Shown: positions 14,445 through 15,840 of the stretch, in pieces
Layout: each line of letters starts with the position of its first letter
Position numbering within the stretch: the stretch's first letter is position 1
Assembly: GCA_017408625.1 (NCBI GenBank)
Contig: JAFQUG010000289.1
Span: 1-15,840 of the forward strand
DNA length: 15,840 nt
Direction of reading: 5' to 3'
Source of the DNA: Clostridia bacterium
Lineage (GTDB): Bacteria; Bacillota_A; Clostridia; Oscillospirales; CAG-272
Program-made: the position numbers and the translations under genes
The notes under the pieces: model-generated
What the model was told of the DNA's origin: nothing
What the model saw: the letters and a program-made list of their open reading frames with translations, nothing else
Database searches by the model: none

Positions 14445-15198
14445 TCTGTATTCGATTCGAAATTACCTTGATACCGAAGAGCATTTTCTTGAGGCTGGGC
14501 AAATGCTGAGGGAAATGGGTTACTCCTATATCCAATATTCGGGTGGCGCGTTTGATCCTGACAGGATCGCACGTGTCAGCAATCAGACAGGACTGCCCGT
14601 AGTACTGACTCACGTTCCCATGAATCGAATTGTGGAGGATACCCAGGCACTGATGGAGGAGCACGATAAATTCGGCTGCAAAAACATCGGCCTTGGAGCA
14701 ATGCCACCGGCTGAAATTGCAGACGAAAACCGCTGCATGGCCATGATCGAGCAGCTGGACCGTGCAGGCGAGATCATGAAAGCAAACGGCTTTTCGTTCT
14801 TCTATCATCACCATCACTTTGAGTTTTTCAAGCACAACGGTATGACAGTATTTGACTACATCATAAAAAATGCAACCAATATCAATTTCACACTGGATAC
14901 CTATTGGCTACAGTACGGCGGAGTGGATATTGGTGCTACGATCGACCGCTTGAAGGGAAGGATCGGCTGCGTACATCTCAAGGATTACATGATCACGAAT
15001 TCCTCGGATGCAATCGGTGGCTTTAGTCCTGCATTTGCCCCCGTTGGAGATGGTAATATTGATTTTGCAGCCCTGATTCCGCGCATGAAGGCGGCGGGGG
15101 CGCAGTATTTCCTGGTTGAGCAGGATAACGCGGCAACCATGCCCGATCCTATGGCGCAGGTACAGCGCAGCATTCAATATATTCAGAACAATTTGTAA
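14428..15198 (+). CDS. Second sugar phosphate isomerase/epimerase-family TIM-barrel protein
   Basis: A 256-residue member of the same superfamily as the preceding gene, but of a different subgroup. It starts MQAGLNLYSIRNYL, carries FFYHHHHFEF (Glu132), LDTYWLQYGGVD (Asp157), VHLKD (His183), PVGDGNIDF and LVEQD (Glu231), the expected divalent-metal set. The ATG at 14428 overlaps the previous gene by 17 bases; AGGAGG at 14411-14416 is 11 bases ahead, slightly long. A longer frame starting at 14350 has no support and is rejected. Proteins of this type are often encoded beside Gfo/Idh/MocA dehydrogenases, as here. Reaction unknown. Confidence 0.85.
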   Translation: MQAGLNLYSIRNYLDTEEHFLEAGQMLREMGYSYIQYSGGAFDPDRIARVSNQTGLPVVLTHVPMNRIVEDTQALMEEHDKFGCKNIGLGAMPPAEIADENRCMAMIEQLDRAGEIMKANGFSFFYHHHHFEFFKHNGMTVFDYIIKNATNINFTLDTYWLQYGGVDIGATIDRLKGRIGCVHLKDYMITNSSDAIGGFSPAFAPVGDGNIDFAALIPRMKAAGAQYFLVEQDNAATMPDPMAQVQRSIQYIQNNL

Positions 15199-15246
15199 GA
15201 ATTTTGAAACTATTTGGGCCGCTATTGACGGCAAGGAGGATAAAAA

Positions 15247-15840
15247 ATGGAAAAGGTAAGAGTTGGTATTATCGGTCTTGGTAATCAGGGTACACATTAT
15301 ATGGCAGGACTGTTTCTTCCCGGAAAAATTCCGAATGGTGTGATTACCGCACTTTGCGATAACAATCCCGCAAAGATTGAGGCGATGAAGGGAAGAACGC
15401 AGGGCATGGACATTGCATATTTCGATAATTACATTGATATGCTGGACAGCGGTCTTTGCGACATGGTTATGGTTGTCGTACCTCATTATTTCCACCCCGA
15501 AATGGTTATGGAGTGCCTGAAGCGCGATATCCATGTCATCTGCGATAAGCCCGCGGGCGTATATACCAAGCAGGTCAAGGAAATGAACGAGTGCGCAAAG
15601 AACAGCAACGCACTGTTCGCTATGATGTTCAATCAGCGTACCAACTGCGTATACCGCAAAATGCGTGAGATCGTACGTGACGGCGGGATTGGCGAGCTGC
15701 AGCGCGTGACCTGGATCATTACCGACTGGTACCGTACCCAGCAGTATTATGATAGTGGCAGCTGGAGAGCAACCTGGTCAGGGGAAGGCGGTGGCGTATT
15801 GATCAACCAGTGCCCCCACCAGATCGACCTTGTACAGTGG
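15247..15840 (+). CDS. Gfo/Idh/MocA-family oxidoreductase (3' end outside window)
   Basis: The first 198 residues of an NAD(P)-dependent sugar dehydrogenase; the frame is still open at the right edge. It has the Rossmann motif GIIGLGNQG at 7-15, VVVPHYFHPE near 76-85, the catalytic CDKPAG at 99-104 (Lys101 in the EKP-type motif, with Asp in place of Glu), and GGGVLINQCPHQIDLVQW at 181-198 with His191 and Asp194 of the family's substrate site. The ATG follows AAGGAGG by seven bases and lies 48 bases after the second isomerase. Such enzymes oxidise a ring hydroxyl of sugars, sugar acids or glycosides. Together with the two TIM-barrel proteins it suggests an oxidise/isomerise module. Confidence 0.92.
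   Translation, partial: MEKVRVGIIGLGNQGTHYMAGLFLPGKIPNGVITALCDNNPAKIEAMKGRTQGMDIAYFDNYIDMLDSGLCDMVMVVVPHYFHPEMVMECLKRDIHVICDKPAGVYTKQVKEMNECAKNSNALFAMMFNQRTNCVYRKMREIVRDGGIGELQRVTWIITDWYRTQQYYDSGSWRATWSGEGGGVLINQCPHQIDLVQW

Overview
The window reads as a chromosomal segment of a low-to-mid GC Gram-positive anaerobe, most likely a gut-associated clostridial Firmicute (Oscillospiraceae/Lachnospiraceae-like; inferred from protein style only). Strong GGAGG-type ribosome binding sites, TTGACA/TATAAT promoters, compact intrinsic terminators, ApbE lipoprotein and YwaF families and an SDR-type mannonate oxidoreductase all fit. No rRNA, tRNA, CRISPR, transposase or phage gene was seen. No gene-free stretch exceeds about 205 bases.

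Left part (1-7320, all + strand). The 3' end of a repeat-containing protein of unknown function is followed by a strong terminator and then an ApbE-like FAD:protein FMN transferase lipoprotein. Next is a YwaF-type membrane protein with its own promoter and terminator. A four-gene unit (2684-6036) starts from a perfect-consensus promoter: two small, probably paralogous two-helix membrane proteins, a short cytoplasmic GH29 alpha-L-fucosidase-like enzyme, and an acyltransferase-3 membrane protein. Three of the four junctions in this unit are ATGA overlaps or a 13-nt gap. A stand-alone XRE regulator with a helical C-terminal half ends the block at a convergent terminator.

Right part (7371-15840). 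This is a hexuronate catabolism locus. On the minus strand lie uxaC, uxuA, an SDR mannonate/fructuronate oxidoreductase, kdgA and kdgK. Together they take D-glucuronate through fructuronate, mannonate, KDG and KDPG to pyruvate and glyceraldehyde-3-phosphate. Upstream and on the same strand is an AraC-family regulator. Divergent from it is a + strand operon of two TIM-barrel sugar isomerase/epimerase-family proteins and the start of a Gfo/Idh/MocA oxidoreductase that runs off the window.

An ATTGCAAT palindrome occurs in both intergenic regions flanking the araC gene, overlapping or next to predicted promoters. It is a good candidate operator tying the two operons into one regulon. The Gfo/Idh plus AP_endonuc_2-type pair beside a complete uronate pathway suggests an oxidation-based route that prepares a sugar or glycoside for this pathway; this is inference.

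The most unusual non-coding structure lies between kdgA and kdgK (8413-8508): a perfect three-way-junction set of inverted repeats, one arm resembling an intrinsic terminator, preceded by a possible 23-codon reading frame with a strong ribosome binding site whose stop codon sits in a hairpin loop. It could be an attenuator or a dispersed palindromic repeat.
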